Program-made: the position numbers and the translations under genes
In this document: positions 37,307-45,814 of the stretch, piece after piece
How the letters are laid out: every line of letters starts with the position of its first letter
Numbering within the stretch: position 1 is the stretch's first letter
Source: Chlorobaculum parvum NCIB 8327
Lineage (GTDB): Bacteria > Bacteroidota > Chlorobiia > Chlorobiales > Chlorobiaceae
Direction: 5' to 3'
Length of the DNA: 64,000 nucleotides
NCBI RefSeq assembly: GCF_000020505.1
Contig: NC_011027.1
Span: 2,092,001 to 2,156,000 of the forward strand
The notes under the pieces: model-generated
What the model saw: only the letters and a program-made list of their open reading frames with translations
What the model was told of the DNA's origin: nothing
Database searches by the model: none

Positions 37307-38239
37307 ATGAACGCCTTCGTCCTGGCCGCCGGATTCGGCACCCGCCTGCAGCCGCTGACCGATACCCTACCCAAGCCGCTCATTCCGGTGCTGAACGTGC
37401 CAAGCCTCTGCTACTCTCTGTTCCTGCTGAAAAGAGCTGGTATCAGCAAAGCGATCATCAACATTCACCACCATCAGGAGAGCATCCGCCGCTTTTTCGA
37501 CGAGCACGACTTCGGCGGTCTCGAAATTGTACTGTCCGAAGAGCCGACCATCCTCGGCACCGGTGGCGGCCTGAAGAAGTGCGAAGCGCTGCTCGGCGAT
37601 GAGGAGTTCCTGCTCATCAACAGCGATATTATTAGCGACATCGACCTGCGCTCGCTCATCGACACGCACCGGCGATCGGACACAGGTGGCACGCTGGCCC
37701 TGTATGAAACTCCGCTGGCAGCAGAGATCGGCCACATCGGCGTCAAAGATGGCCGTGTGCTCGATTTCCGCAACCGGCGTGGCACTGGGCTTGACTCTTC
37801 CTTCATCTACACCGGTACGGCGATATTGAGCCCTGCCATTTTCCAGCATCTGGAGAGCGGCTACTCAGGCATCGTCGAAACCGGATTTAATGGGCTCGTG
37901 GAAAACGAAGGTCTCGCCTTTTACGAGCACAAGGGGTTGTGGCAGGACATCGGTACGTTGCCGAACTTTTACCGCGCGAACCTTGACGATAATTTGCGTA
38001 TCCTTCAACTTGCGGCAGAAATGAAACAGCAGATCGGCTTTTTCCCCCATCGGATCTCGCCTGAAGCCTCGATCAGCCCGGATGCAACGGTCATCGATTC
38101 GGTGATCGGCGCGAACTGCTCCATCGCGAAGGGCGCGGTCGTGGAGCACTCGGTACTGCTGCCCGGCACGATAATCGGCCCGGATGAAGCTGTCAGAAAT
38201 TCAATTGCCGCACCACCGAACGTGCGCATTCCGCTCTGA
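37307..38239 (+). CDS. murU: MurU-like sugar-1-phosphate nucleotidyltransferase
   Basis: 310 residues. The nucleotidyltransferase core begins MNAFVLAAGFGTRLQPLTDTLPKPLIPV (signature LxxGxGTRLxPLTxxxPKPL), with GTGGGLKKC and the metal-binding LLINSDIISDID. After residue ~235 comes a short left-handed beta-helix-like tail with hexapeptide repeats (ISPEASISPDATVIDSVIGANCSI), which the 223-residue Pseudomonas MurU lacks. Likely uridylylates MurNAc 1-phosphate from AmgK; a GDP- or TDP-sugar pyrophosphorylase is the alternative. Confidence 0.78.
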   Translation: MNAFVLAAGFGTRLQPLTDTLPKPLIPVLNVPSLCYSLFLLKRAGISKAIINIHHHQESIRRFFDEHDFGGLEIVLSEEPTILGTGGGLKKCEALLGDEEFLLINSDIISDIDLRSLIDTHRRSDTGGTLALYETPLAAEIGHIGVKDGRVLDFRNRRGTGLDSSFIYTGTAILSPAIFQHLESGYSGIVETGFNGLVENEGLAFYEHKGLWQDIGTLPNFYRANLDDNLRILQLAAEMKQQIGFFPHRISPEASISPDATVIDSVIGANCSIAKGAVVEHSVLLPGTIIGPDEAVRNSIAAPPNVRIPL

Positions 38240-38260
38240 ACCTCTCATTTCACAAACGGC

Positions 38261-39427
38261 ATGGTCATCAACGGTCTCGACATCCTGCTCGGCAATCCCG
38301 ATCTGCTGGCTGGCAGAAGCATCGGCCTGATCGCCAACCAGACATCGGTATCGTCGAAACTCGACTATTCGTGGACGCTGCTGCGACGCGCCGGTGTCGA
38401 ACTCACCCGAATCTTTTCGCCCGAACACGGCCTGTTCGCCGTCGAGCAGGATCAGATCGCCGTAGATCGTGAACCCGAGACCGGCTGTGAAATCGTCAGC
38501 CTGTACGGCCACAACGAGCAGTCGCTCGCCCCGGCCCGCGAGCTGCTCGAAGGGCTCGACCTGGTGCTGTTCGACATTCAGGATGTCGGCTCGCGCTACT
38601 ACACCTACGTCAACACGCTGGCGCTCTTCATGGAGGCTGCGCAGGGGCTCGACATCGAAATCATGGTGCTCGACCGGCCGAACCCACTCGGCGGCGAGCT
38701 GATCGAAGGCCCATTGCTCGACCCGGCGTTCCACTCGTTCGTCGGGGTAATGCCGGTGCCGGTGCGCCACGGCCTGACCGCCGGAGAGATCGCCCACTTC
38801 TACCGCGACTACAAAAAGCTCGACCTCAACCTGAGCGTGCTTGCGATGCAGGGCTGGTCGCGCCGGATGCTCTTTCCGGAAACCGGACTGCCGTGGGTGC
38901 CGCCGTCGCCGAACATGCCAACGTTCGAAGTCGCGGAGGTCTATCCCGGCATGTGCCTGTTCGAGGGTCTCAATGTTTCGGAGGGGCGCGGCTCAACCAC
39001 ACCGTTCCTGCTGAGCGGCGCGCCATTCGTCGATCCGGAAGCGCTTGCCGCACGTCTCAGCTCGATGCCACTGGAGGGCGTTGTCTTCCGTCCAACCTGG
39101 TTCAGACCGACCTTCCACAAGTATGCCGGTGGAGTCGTCGGCGGCATCTACCTGCACGTGACCGACCGCGAGCGATTCCGCCCTTTCGCAACCGGAGTAG
39201 CCATGACCTGCGCGCTTCGCGAGCTGTACGGCGACCGCCTCTCGTTTCTGGACGGTGTGTATGAGTTCAGGGATGACATCCCCGCATTTGACCTACTTGC
39301 CGGAAGCAGTGAAATCCGTTCGATGATTCTCGACGGAAAACCCGCCGAAACCATCATCAGCTCCTGGCAGCAGGACGAAGCCTCGTTTGCCGCCATCAAA
39401 CCCAACTTCCATCTGTACGACTCGTAA
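38261..39427 (+). CDS. namZ: DUF1343 exo-beta-N-acetylmuramidase (NamZ family)
   Basis: 388 residues with family signatures GLIANQTSV (~24), IFSPEHGLFA (~50), LFDIQDVGSRYYTY (~105), DRPNPLGG (~140), YPGMCLFEGLNVSEGRGST (~230) and the C-terminal FRPTWFRPTFHKY. NamZ releases terminal MurNAc from peptidoglycan fragments. There is no signal peptide or lipobox, unlike secreted family members, so action in the cytoplasm on imported disaccharide is inferred. It is 21 bp after murU and 13 bp before the transporter. Confidence 0.85.
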   Translation: MVINGLDILLGNPDLLAGRSIGLIANQTSVSSKLDYSWTLLRRAGVELTRIFSPEHGLFAVEQDQIAVDREPETGCEIVSLYGHNEQSLAPARELLEGLDLVLFDIQDVGSRYYTYVNTLALFMEAAQGLDIEIMVLDRPNPLGGELIEGPLLDPAFHSFVGVMPVPVRHGLTAGEIAHFYRDYKKLDLNLSVLAMQGWSRRMLFPETGLPWVPPSPNMPTFEVAEVYPGMCLFEGLNVSEGRGSTTPFLLSGAPFVDPEALAARLSSMPLEGVVFRPTWFRPTFHKYAGGVVGGIYLHVTDRERFRPFATGVAMTCALRELYGDRLSFLDGVYEFRDDIPAFDLLAGSSEIRSMILDGKPAETIISSWQQDEASFAAIKPNFHLYDS

Positions 39428-39440
39428 CCCGCAGATCTCG

Positions 39441-40850
39441 ATGCAACCGATCGATTACGCTATCATCATCAGCTTCCTCGCGGCCAGCACGCTTTTCGGC
39501 CTCTGGCAGGGTCGCAGCAACAAGCAGACCAGCGACTACTTTCTCGGCGGCCACAAGCTGCCATGGTTCGCCGTCATGCTCTCCGTGGTGGCTACCGAAA
39601 CCTCGGTACTCACCTTTGTGAGTGTTCCGGGGCTGGCCTACCGGGGCGACTGGACCTTCCTGCAACTCTCGTTTGGCTACATCGTTGGCCGGATTCTGGT
39701 CAGCTTCATTCTGCTGCCAGCCTATTTCAAACACGGCGTCACCTCGATTTACGAAGTCATCGGCATGAGATTCGGCCCCGGAATCCAGAAAACCGCGTCA
39801 GGCATTTTTTTGATTACCCGCATCCTCGGCGACGGCATCCGGTTCCTCGCCACCGGTGTGATCGTGCAGGTGGTCACCGGCTGGCCGCTCTGGCTGTGCG
39901 TGCTCATCATTGGCATGGTTACGCTGATCTACACCATTTCTGGAGGACTCAGAACCGTCGTCTGGCTTGACAGCTTTCAGTTCGGGCTCTACCTTGCCGG
40001 TGGGTTTATCTCCATCGGTTACGTCCTCATGCACATTGGCATGCCTCTGCCGGAGATTTTCAGTTCGCTGTATGAGGCCGGAAAGCTGCGGGTCATCGAC
40101 ACCGATCCCCACCTTTTCACCCACCCGCTCTCCTTTGTGAGCGCCTTTGTCGGTGGGACACTCTTATCGCTCTCCTCGCACGGTGTCGATTACCTGATGG
40201 TGCAGCGGATTCTGGGGTGCAAGGGGCTCGGTTCGGCGCGAAAGGCGATGATCGGCAGCGGCATCTTCGTGCTGTTTCAGTTCGCGCTCTTCCTGCTCGC
40301 CGGATCGCTGATTTACCTCTTCATGCACGGAGCGCCGGCGACCAAAGACCGCGAATTCACTTCGTTCATCGTCAACGTACTTCCGGCAGGCCTGAAGGGC
40401 GTGCTGCTGGCCGGCATCTTGTCGGCAGCGATGTCGACCCTCTCCTCCTCGATCAATGCGCTCGCCGCCTCAACCGTGACCGACCTGCTGAAAGGGAACG
40501 CTTCGCTCACCGCATCCCGCTTCATCAGCATCGGCTGGGCCGCAGTGCTGATCGGCATCGCGCTCGTATTCAACGAAAACGACAAATCGATTGTGATGCT
40601 GGGTCTTGAAATCGCCTCGTTCACCTACGGCGGACTGCTCGGCCTGTTTCTCCTTTCGCGCAGCAGTCGGGAGTTCCACTCTACCAGTCTCATCGCCGGA
40701 TTGCTGGCAAGCACGGGCGTGGTGTTTCTGCTGAAATTCCTCGGGCTGGCATGGACCTGGTACATAGCCGTCTCGGTAATCGTGAACCTGCTGGTAACCT
40801 TGCTCATCGAGGCTTTACAGTCGAAAAAGAGCAATACGAAGTTGTCCTGA
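39441..40850 (+). CDS. Sodium:solute symporter (SSS family)
   Basis: 469 residues from MQPIDYAIIISFLAA with about 12-13 hydrophobic segments. The family core LPWFAVMLSVVATETSVLTF (~residues 45-64) and GILSAAMSTLSSSINALA (~330) match SSS transporters of the NIS/SGLT type. Four-gene operon position behind namZ suggests a sugar substrate, perhaps MurNAc or a muropeptide-derived disaccharide; that is inference from context. Confidence 0.85.
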   Translation: MQPIDYAIIISFLAASTLFGLWQGRSNKQTSDYFLGGHKLPWFAVMLSVVATETSVLTFVSVPGLAYRGDWTFLQLSFGYIVGRILVSFILLPAYFKHGVTSIYEVIGMRFGPGIQKTASGIFLITRILGDGIRFLATGVIVQVVTGWPLWLCVLIIGMVTLIYTISGGLRTVVWLDSFQFGLYLAGGFISIGYVLMHIGMPLPEIFSSLYEAGKLRVIDTDPHLFTHPLSFVSAFVGGTLLSLSSHGVDYLMVQRILGCKGLGSARKAMIGSGIFVLFQFALFLLAGSLIYLFMHGAPATKDREFTSFIVNVLPAGLKGVLLAGILSAAMSTLSSSINALAASTVTDLLKGNASLTASRFISIGWAAVLIGIALVFNENDKSIVMLGLEIASFTYGGLLGLFLLSRSSREFHSTSLIAGLLASTGVVFLLKFLGLAWTWYIAVSVIVNLLVTLLIEALQSKKSNTKLS

Positions 40851-41008
40851 AAGTTAAATACGCCCAAGAAAAATGAGCGTAAAGTCTGGCGTTATTATAG
40901 AAGAAAACTGTATCTTCGCTTATTAGCGCTATACACTGGTTCCTGTCATTACCATCCAAGACTAAGCGCTAAACCGGCATTTTTCAAAAACCATTGACAG
41001 AAAAGACC

Positions 41009-41386
41009 ATGAAAATTGAAGCTCCCATCCTAGTCATCGAGGATGAGGAGGATATCCGGCAGATGATTTGCGATATTCTTAATGAGGATGGCTACAGTAC
41101 AATACAGGCAGCGGATGGGCACGAAGGGCTCCTGTCTTTGAGAAAAACACCCGAGATCCACATAGTCATCACAGACTTATTGATGCCTAAAAAAGAAGGC
41201 ATCGCAACCATCAGCGAACTACGCAAGGACTTTCCCTGGATAAAAATTATAGCCATATCGGGAGGCGGCATCTGTTTTCCGGAAAACTATCTCAATCGCG
41301 CAAAGGCCATGGGGGCAGATGCAACGCTCTGCAAGCCGTTTGGAAACTCAGAACTACTTAGTATCATTGACGAGTTAAACCAGTAG
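41009..41386 (+). CDS. Stand-alone response-regulator receiver protein
   Basis: 125 residues, only a CheY-like receiver domain. The acidic pair (IEDEED), phospho-acceptor Asp in VITDLLMPKKEG (~residue 55), the Ser of AISGGG and a terminal KPF lysine are all present. No output domain. It is closely related to the receiver at 43429, including the rare AISGGG...PENYL stretch, so the two are duplicates flanking the kinase. A TTG at 40994 is an alternative start. Confidence 0.88.
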   Translation: MKIEAPILVIEDEEDIRQMICDILNEDGYSTIQAADGHEGLLSLRKTPEIHIVITDLLMPKKEGIATISELRKDFPWIKIIAISGGGICFPENYLNRAKAMGADATLCKPFGNSELLSIIDELNQ

Positions 41387-41471
41387 GCTGAACCACTACC
41401 GAAAAAGGCCACAGAACATTACATTCTCAATGTAAGAAACGGCGACAAAGCTCGAAGAGCGACCTGTAGTG

Positions 41472-41794
41472 ATGGAAACGCAAAAGCAAGGCAAAGGAGA
41501 CGATCGTGCAGGTAACAGTTCCATGCGCGAACGTCGCGCCTTAACATCTGAGCAAGCAATAAAGGACGCTAAGATGGCCCACTGGGAGTGGGTTACGCCG
41601 GGGAAGGTCTTACCCCCATAACCATAGAACGATGGAAACAACAGCTCCCCCAGATGATCGTGAACGAGCCATCAAATCTCTCGAAGAACAAGCGGCTGGA
41701 AAATCCAGCTCATTGTGGAACTACGATGAGGGGGCATCACAAATGCGGATGCTGGGGCAGTATCCTTGATCGTGAAAAAATCCTGCATCACGAC
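41472..41794 (+). pseudogene. Frame-shifted N-terminal PAS domain of the histidine kinase
   Basis: Three pieces of one PAS/PAC domain are readable in three frames. Piece A (41472-41621) encodes EQAIKDAKMAHWEW, a PAS start, and stops at TAA 41619. Piece B (about 41596-41769) encodes PPDDRERAIKSLEEQAAGK, a PDDR-type PAS core, up to WNYDE. Piece C, in the kinase frame from about 41730, encodes HHKCGCWGSILDREKIL, a PAC motif. At least two frameshifts, perhaps with a small deletion, have broken what was an extra sensor domain on the downstream kinase. Confidence 0.7.
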
Positions 41795-43432
41795 ATGAAC
41801 AGCAAGCCGCTGAGTATTGCCGGATCACGGCGGCCCATCAATACAATCAGAACCGAAAACACGTCAACAATGGAAAACTGCGCCCTGGAATTGCGCTCCT
41901 TGATCGAAAACATCCCGGGGACGATCTATCAAATCGACACTTCAGGTAAAACCACCCTGCTATCCCGCCCCCCGGCTTTTCTGAAGGAGGCGTCTGCTGA
42001 GCAGTACACCAGGCATCTGTTCGATACCCTCTCGATAATACACCCTGATGATCGGCAAATGGTAGCCGAGTCGTACAAAAAACTCAAATCAGCCCCACAA
42101 TCGATCAAGATATCCTACAGGGTTGTCACACCAGAGAACGCCATCCGCTGGCTCGAAGACCAGAAAACCTCGACATTCTCGGATAACGGAACCTTCAAAA
42201 GCATCGGAGGAATTCTGTTTGATATCACCGATCGAATTGCTGCTATTGAAGAAAACCGCAGATTGGAATCGCAAGTACGGAAATCGCAGCGCCTCGAAAC
42301 CATCGGCACACTTGCAGGCGGCATAGCCCACGATTTCAACAACATCCTGACCCCAATCCTCGGATATTCTGAAATGGGCCTTGGCAGTCTCGACGAAGAT
42401 GACCCGATGTATGAGTACTTCACCGAAATCATGCAAGCTGCCGAACGCGCCCAGAAGCTTGTTTCACAGATTCTGACTTTCAGCCGAGCACAGGACGGCA
42501 ATCCTGCCCCAGTGCTTATACAAGACATCATCGGCGAAGCGCTCAAGCTGCTCAGGCCATCTCTGCCATCGACCATCTCAATCGAACAACGCATCGATCA
42601 GGCCTGCCGGAGTGTACTGGCCGATCCGTCGCAGATTCATCAGGTTATCATCAACCTCTGCACCAATGCGTTCCATGCCATGGAGCATACCGGCGGCACC
42701 CTGACCATCGGCCTGAAAGAAATACTGCCTGGAGAACAGCAAGCCGCCTCGCTGCCAGATCTTCTGGAATCCGGCTACGTCAAGCTAACGGTTTCAGATA
42801 CGGGAAACGGCATAGACGAGGCAACCATGGAACGTATTTTCGAGCCCTTTTTTACGACCAAATCGATCGAAAAAGGCACCGGGCTCGGGCTTTCGGTCGT
42901 GCACGGTATCGTCACCGGTGCTGGCGGACAGATCATCGCTGAAAGCAGCCGAGGCAAAGGCTCGGCATTCCATGTCTACTTACCGGTTATCAACGAAAAC
43001 AAAGCCCCCGAACCGCCCCAAAAACTGCAGTTCAACAAACATAATGCCAATATTCTTTTTGTTGATGACGAGCCTGCGGCAGTTCAGATGATGACCATTA
43101 TGATGCAAAAACTTGGCTATACGATCCATGCCGAGAAATCACCCATCGAAGCGCTCAGGCGATTCCGGGAAAACCCGGAACAGTACGACCTGATCATTAC
43201 GGACCTGACCATGCCGGAAATGACTGGCACTCAACTTGCTGAAAAACTGCACAAGCTCATGCCATCAACCCCGATCATCCTGATGACCGGCTATGGCAAA
43301 CTCATCGGTCATGAAACACCGTTAAACCATTACGGCATCAACCGCCTCCTCAAAAAGCCAGTCAAGCTGCATCAATTGGCATCAACAGTCCATGAAGTAC
43401 TCAACGAAACCAACCACTGTAAAACGCAATGA
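41795..43432 (+). CDS. Hybrid sensor histidine kinase (PAS-HisKA-HATPase-receiver)
   Basis: 545 residues from ATG 41795; the open frame extends to 41588 but that part belongs to a broken PAS domain, and ATG 41870 is another candidate. One intact PAS domain (~40-150) is followed by HisKA with phospho-His in GGIAHDFNNILTPILGY, an HATPase with INLCTNAFHAMEHTGGTL, DTGNGID and GTGLGLSVVHGIV, and a C-terminal receiver with phospho-Asp in LIITDLTMP. No membrane segment, so a soluble sensor. Overlaps the next receiver gene by 4 bp (ATGA). Placement just upstream of csmE invites a role in light or redox control of the chlorosome, unproven. Confidence 0.88.
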   Translation: MNSKPLSIAGSRRPINTIRTENTSTMENCALELRSLIENIPGTIYQIDTSGKTTLLSRPPAFLKEASAEQYTRHLFDTLSIIHPDDRQMVAESYKKLKSAPQSIKISYRVVTPENAIRWLEDQKTSTFSDNGTFKSIGGILFDITDRIAAIEENRRLESQVRKSQRLETIGTLAGGIAHDFNNILTPILGYSEMGLGSLDEDDPMYEYFTEIMQAAERAQKLVSQILTFSRAQDGNPAPVLIQDIIGEALKLLRPSLPSTISIEQRIDQACRSVLADPSQIHQVIINLCTNAFHAMEHTGGTLTIGLKEILPGEQQAASLPDLLESGYVKLTVSDTGNGIDEATMERIFEPFFTTKSIEKGTGLGLSVVHGIVTGAGGQIIAESSRGKGSAFHVYLPVINENKAPEPPQKLQFNKHNANILFVDDEPAAVQMMTIMMQKLGYTIHAEKSPIEALRRFRENPEQYDLIITDLTMPEMTGTQLAEKLHKLMPSTPIILMTGYGKLIGHETPLNHYGINRLLKKPVKLHQLASTVHEVLNETNHCKTQ

Positions 43433-43791
43433 AAATACTAGTCATCGACGACGATCCATCCGTCAGAAAGTTTATCGCCACAACCCTGAAAAATGAGAAC
43501 TATACAGTCACCGAAGCGGAAAATGGCGAGGATGGGTTAAAAAAATTCCAGGAAGAAAGAGATATCGGCATCATCATCACCGATCTGCTCATGCCCGATA
43601 AAGAGGGAATTGAGACGATCATGGAAATAAGAAAAGTCAATCCATCGATAAAAATTCTTGCCATTTCTGGCGGTGGAAAAGCTGGCCCTGAGAACTACCT
43701 TCTTCTGGCCGATGCCGTTGGAGCAAATGCAACACTCAAAAAACCATTCAGCGGTCAAGAGTTAATCATGTGCCTGAGACTACTTGAGTAA
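43429..43791 (+). CDS. Stand-alone response-regulator receiver protein
   Basis: 120-residue CheY-like receiver. IDDDPS acidic pocket, phospho-Asp in IIITDLLMPDKEG (~residue 53), AISGGG, and KKPF lysine. Translationally coupled to the hybrid kinase by a 4-bp overlap, so it is the likely phosphate acceptor partner. Paralogue of the receiver at 41009; neither has an output domain. Confidence 0.9.
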   Translation: MKILVIDDDPSVRKFIATTLKNENYTVTEAENGEDGLKKFQEERDIGIIITDLLMPDKEGIETIMEIRKVNPSIKILAISGGGKAGPENYLLLADAVGANATLKKPFSGQELIMCLRLLE

Positions 43792-43881
43792 CGGCAACCC
43801 TGAGAATGGCTATTGCTACGATCCATTATTTTTTTTACCTTGTTACAAAGTCTGATAATCCATCAAAAGGAACATCTTATT

Positions 43882-44139
43882 ATGAACAACCCGTCAGGAG
43901 CATTCGTCCAAGGCGCTGCAGCATATGGCAGATTTCTTGAGGTTTTTATCGATGGCCACTGGTGGGTAGTCGGTGATGCACTTGAAAATATCGGCAAAAC
44001 AACAAAAAGGCTTGGTGCGAACGCCTATCCTCACCTTTATGGTGGTGCAGGATCTGGATCCGGTCTCAGAGGCTCGTCACCTGTTGCTTCCGGATTCGCG
44101 ACTCCGTCCAAAGAGGTGAAAAGTCGTTTCAAAGACTAA
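43882..44139 (+). CDS. csmE: Chlorosome envelope protein E (CsmA/CsmE family)
   Basis: 85 residues from MNNPSGAFVQGAAAYG with ribosome-binding site AAAAGGA. It shares the CsmA-type core (GRFLEVFIDGHWWVVGDALENIG) and a C-terminal propeptide-like segment (LRGSSPVASGFATPSKEV) that is cleaved in CsmA. CsmA binds bacteriochlorophyll a in the baseplate; CsmE is a minor paralogue. It follows the receiver-kinase-receiver cluster by 90 bp and has its own terminator. Confidence 0.9.
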   Translation: MNNPSGAFVQGAAAYGRFLEVFIDGHWWVVGDALENIGKTTKRLGANAYPHLYGGAGSGSGLRGSSPVASGFATPSKEVKSRFKD

Positions 44140-44162
44140 GCGGTTACCGGCATTGGAATCTC

Positions 44163-44188
44163 AAAAGGGGCTTGATAGCCCCTTTTTT
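44163..44188 (+). terminator. Terminator of csmE
   Basis: Stem GGGGCT / AGCCCC with loop TGAT, flanked by A-run and T-run, 24 bp after the csmE stop. Confidence 0.9.
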
Positions 44189-44359
44189 GTTTTCACACCT
44201 GCTGAATATTGAAGGAGTCTGGCCGAATGAGTACATTTCACCAATAAAACCAATCCAATGCCCGCTAAAAAACTATCGCCGAATTCCCCGCGTTACAGCG
44301 ATACGGCCAAGCAGGTACGGAGCGGAAATTCTTAAAGCTGAATCAAAGGAGAACAGATC

Positions 44360-44806
44360 ATGGCAGAAGAAGCAAAAACCGCTGCAGCAGAACCTACCAC
44401 TGAAAAAATCGACACCATGAAGTCTTTTGACTTCGCCGTTAAAAGCATAACGGAAGCAGGAGTCAACCAGCTCAACCTTATTTCGAACACTATTGAGTCC
44501 GCAGTACCAGCCATTACCAATGCCGCTCAAGGCATTACCGACGCTGTTTCGGCATCGGTCAAGTCGGTAAGCGAGGCTGCTGGCTCGATTACCGGCGCAT
44601 TGGGCGGACTTGGTGGCGCTGTGGTCAATCTCGCAGGAGCCGTGGCCAACTCCGCCGTTTCGGTGGCCCAGTCGGGTGTCGACACCGTCAGCAAAGCCAT
44701 CTCCAAACCGGCCAGCACCGAGCCAAAAGCTGTTGCATCCCCCAAGCCAACCTACAGCACTCCCGCCAACCCGGCCGGATCAAACCAGACCGCAGCAAAG
44801 AGCTGA
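44360..44806 (+). CDS. Chlorosome envelope protein of the CsmC/CsmD/CsmH type
   Basis: 148 residues, ribosome-binding site AAAGGAGAA. A short charged N-terminus (~1-20) is followed by a long amphipathic Ala/Ser/Val/Thr/Gly-rich helical region (~22-112) with repeated ITxAxxSxV patterns as in CsmC/D, and a Pro/Ser tail. No cysteines or aromatic-rich motifs. Which Csm family it belongs to (CsmD or CsmH most likely) cannot be settled by eye. It is 220 bp after csmE, downstream of the csmE terminator, so it is probably transcribed separately. Confidence 0.75.
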   Translation: MAEEAKTAAAEPTTEKIDTMKSFDFAVKSITEAGVNQLNLISNTIESAVPAITNAAQGITDAVSASVKSVSEAAGSITGALGGLGGAVVNLAGAVANSAVSVAQSGVDTVSKAISKPASTEPKAVASPKPTYSTPANPAGSNQTAAKS

Positions 44807-44831
44807 ACCAGCTCACGCGCCATTAAAAGCA

Positions 44832-44864
44832 AACCCGGAGACCTGCAAAAGAGGACTCCGGGTT
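44832..44864 (+). terminator. Hairpin after the chlorosome gene
   Basis: Inverted repeat AACCCGGAG / CTCCGGGTT with a 15-nt loop, 26 bp after the stop. No T-run; a stabilising or weak terminator hairpin. Confidence 0.5.
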
Positions 44865-44959
44865 ACAGCGTACAGAATATCTTCCCCTCGACTCTGCGGC
44901 TAGCTCAATCGGAAAGCTTGTCGAAATAACCTGCAAGTGACTGCTGAGGTTCAGGTGCC

Positions 44960-45607
44960 TCAATCACCACCTCGAAGGTCTTTGTTTTTCGCCTTGTCAA
45001 TCCAAAGCGAAAGTACCGCCAGCTCGGCCACGTCAGACCGGTTCATCCAGCCGTTCCACAGTCGATCGCCCTGATCGACATGCAACCGGTGCTGCAGCGG
45101 CTCCCCGTCTCTGAGCCCGCCGGGTCTGATAATGGTGTACGAACGCCCATCAGTAGCAAAAACCTTCCGAAGATGCTCCTCTGCAGCATGCTTCATTGTC
45201 AGTACACCTCCAAAAAGATTGAGCGGATGAAACCATTTGGTCACGGCCAGAGAGCTGACCATCGCGATATGCCTCACCCCAGCTTTCGCGGCTTCATCGA
45301 TCAGCCTGATCGCGCCATCGCGGTCAACCTCTGAGGGAGAGGCCTCGCCGCTCACCGCAGAAGAGCCAAGAGCAGAGATGACAGCATCACATCCGCTAAC
45401 CGCCCGTCTGACCGCCTCGGGATCCTGGATTTTTCCTTCCACAACCTCAACGGTATCTCCGAACATTTCCCGCGCTTTCTGTTCCGAACGGGCAAGAACC
45501 CGCACCGGAACCTTGTAATGCAGCAAGCGCCTGACGACCCAGCTGCCCGTTTTTCCGGTTGCGCCCGCAACAAGCACCTTTTTGCCGTATTCCGTTTTGT
45601 CGTCCAT
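44960..45607 (-). CDS. NAD(P)-binding atypical SDR (NmrA-like)
   Basis: 215 residues. The N-terminal dinucleotide motif is VLVAGATGKTGSWVVRRLL (~residue 10), with the acid-rich loop at the end of strand 2 replaced by an Arg-bearing VRVLARS typical of NADP preference. DAVISALGSS is near 72 and HIAMVSSLAV near 112. The active-site Tyr-x3-Lys is absent, as in atypical SDRs. Substrate unknown. Convergent with the csm genes. Confidence 0.8.
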   Translation of the reverse strand: MDDKTEYGKKVLVAGATGKTGSWVVRRLLHYKVPVRVLARSEQKAREMFGDTVEVVEGKIQDPEAVRRAVSGCDAVISALGSSAVSGEASPSEVDRDGAIRLIDEAAKAGVRHIAMVSSLAVTKWFHPLNLFGGVLTMKHAAEEHLRKVFATDGRSYTIIRPGGLRDGEPLQHRLHVDQGDRLWNGWMNRSDVAELAVLSLWIDKAKNKDLRGGD

Positions 45608-45814
45608 GATTACATTTATTTATGTTCATTCAGATATCTATAAATCAAAACCAGAGCTGGCACCATTCAGTTTCCGACGGGTTTTTGACTGAATTTCCCT
45701 GACAGAGGCTGCGAATCTGATGGACTCTCTCTCTTTTTCATTAATTTTGAGTCAAACCGTCGCACGTCATTCCGACAAGCTGACACTCTTTCAGGCATAC
45801 CACCCTACTGCATC

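Noticed and set aside
41588-41794. Kinase start at 41588
   Set aside because: The first ~69 residues come from a broken PAS domain read out of frame in part; ATG 41795 is a more plausible start.
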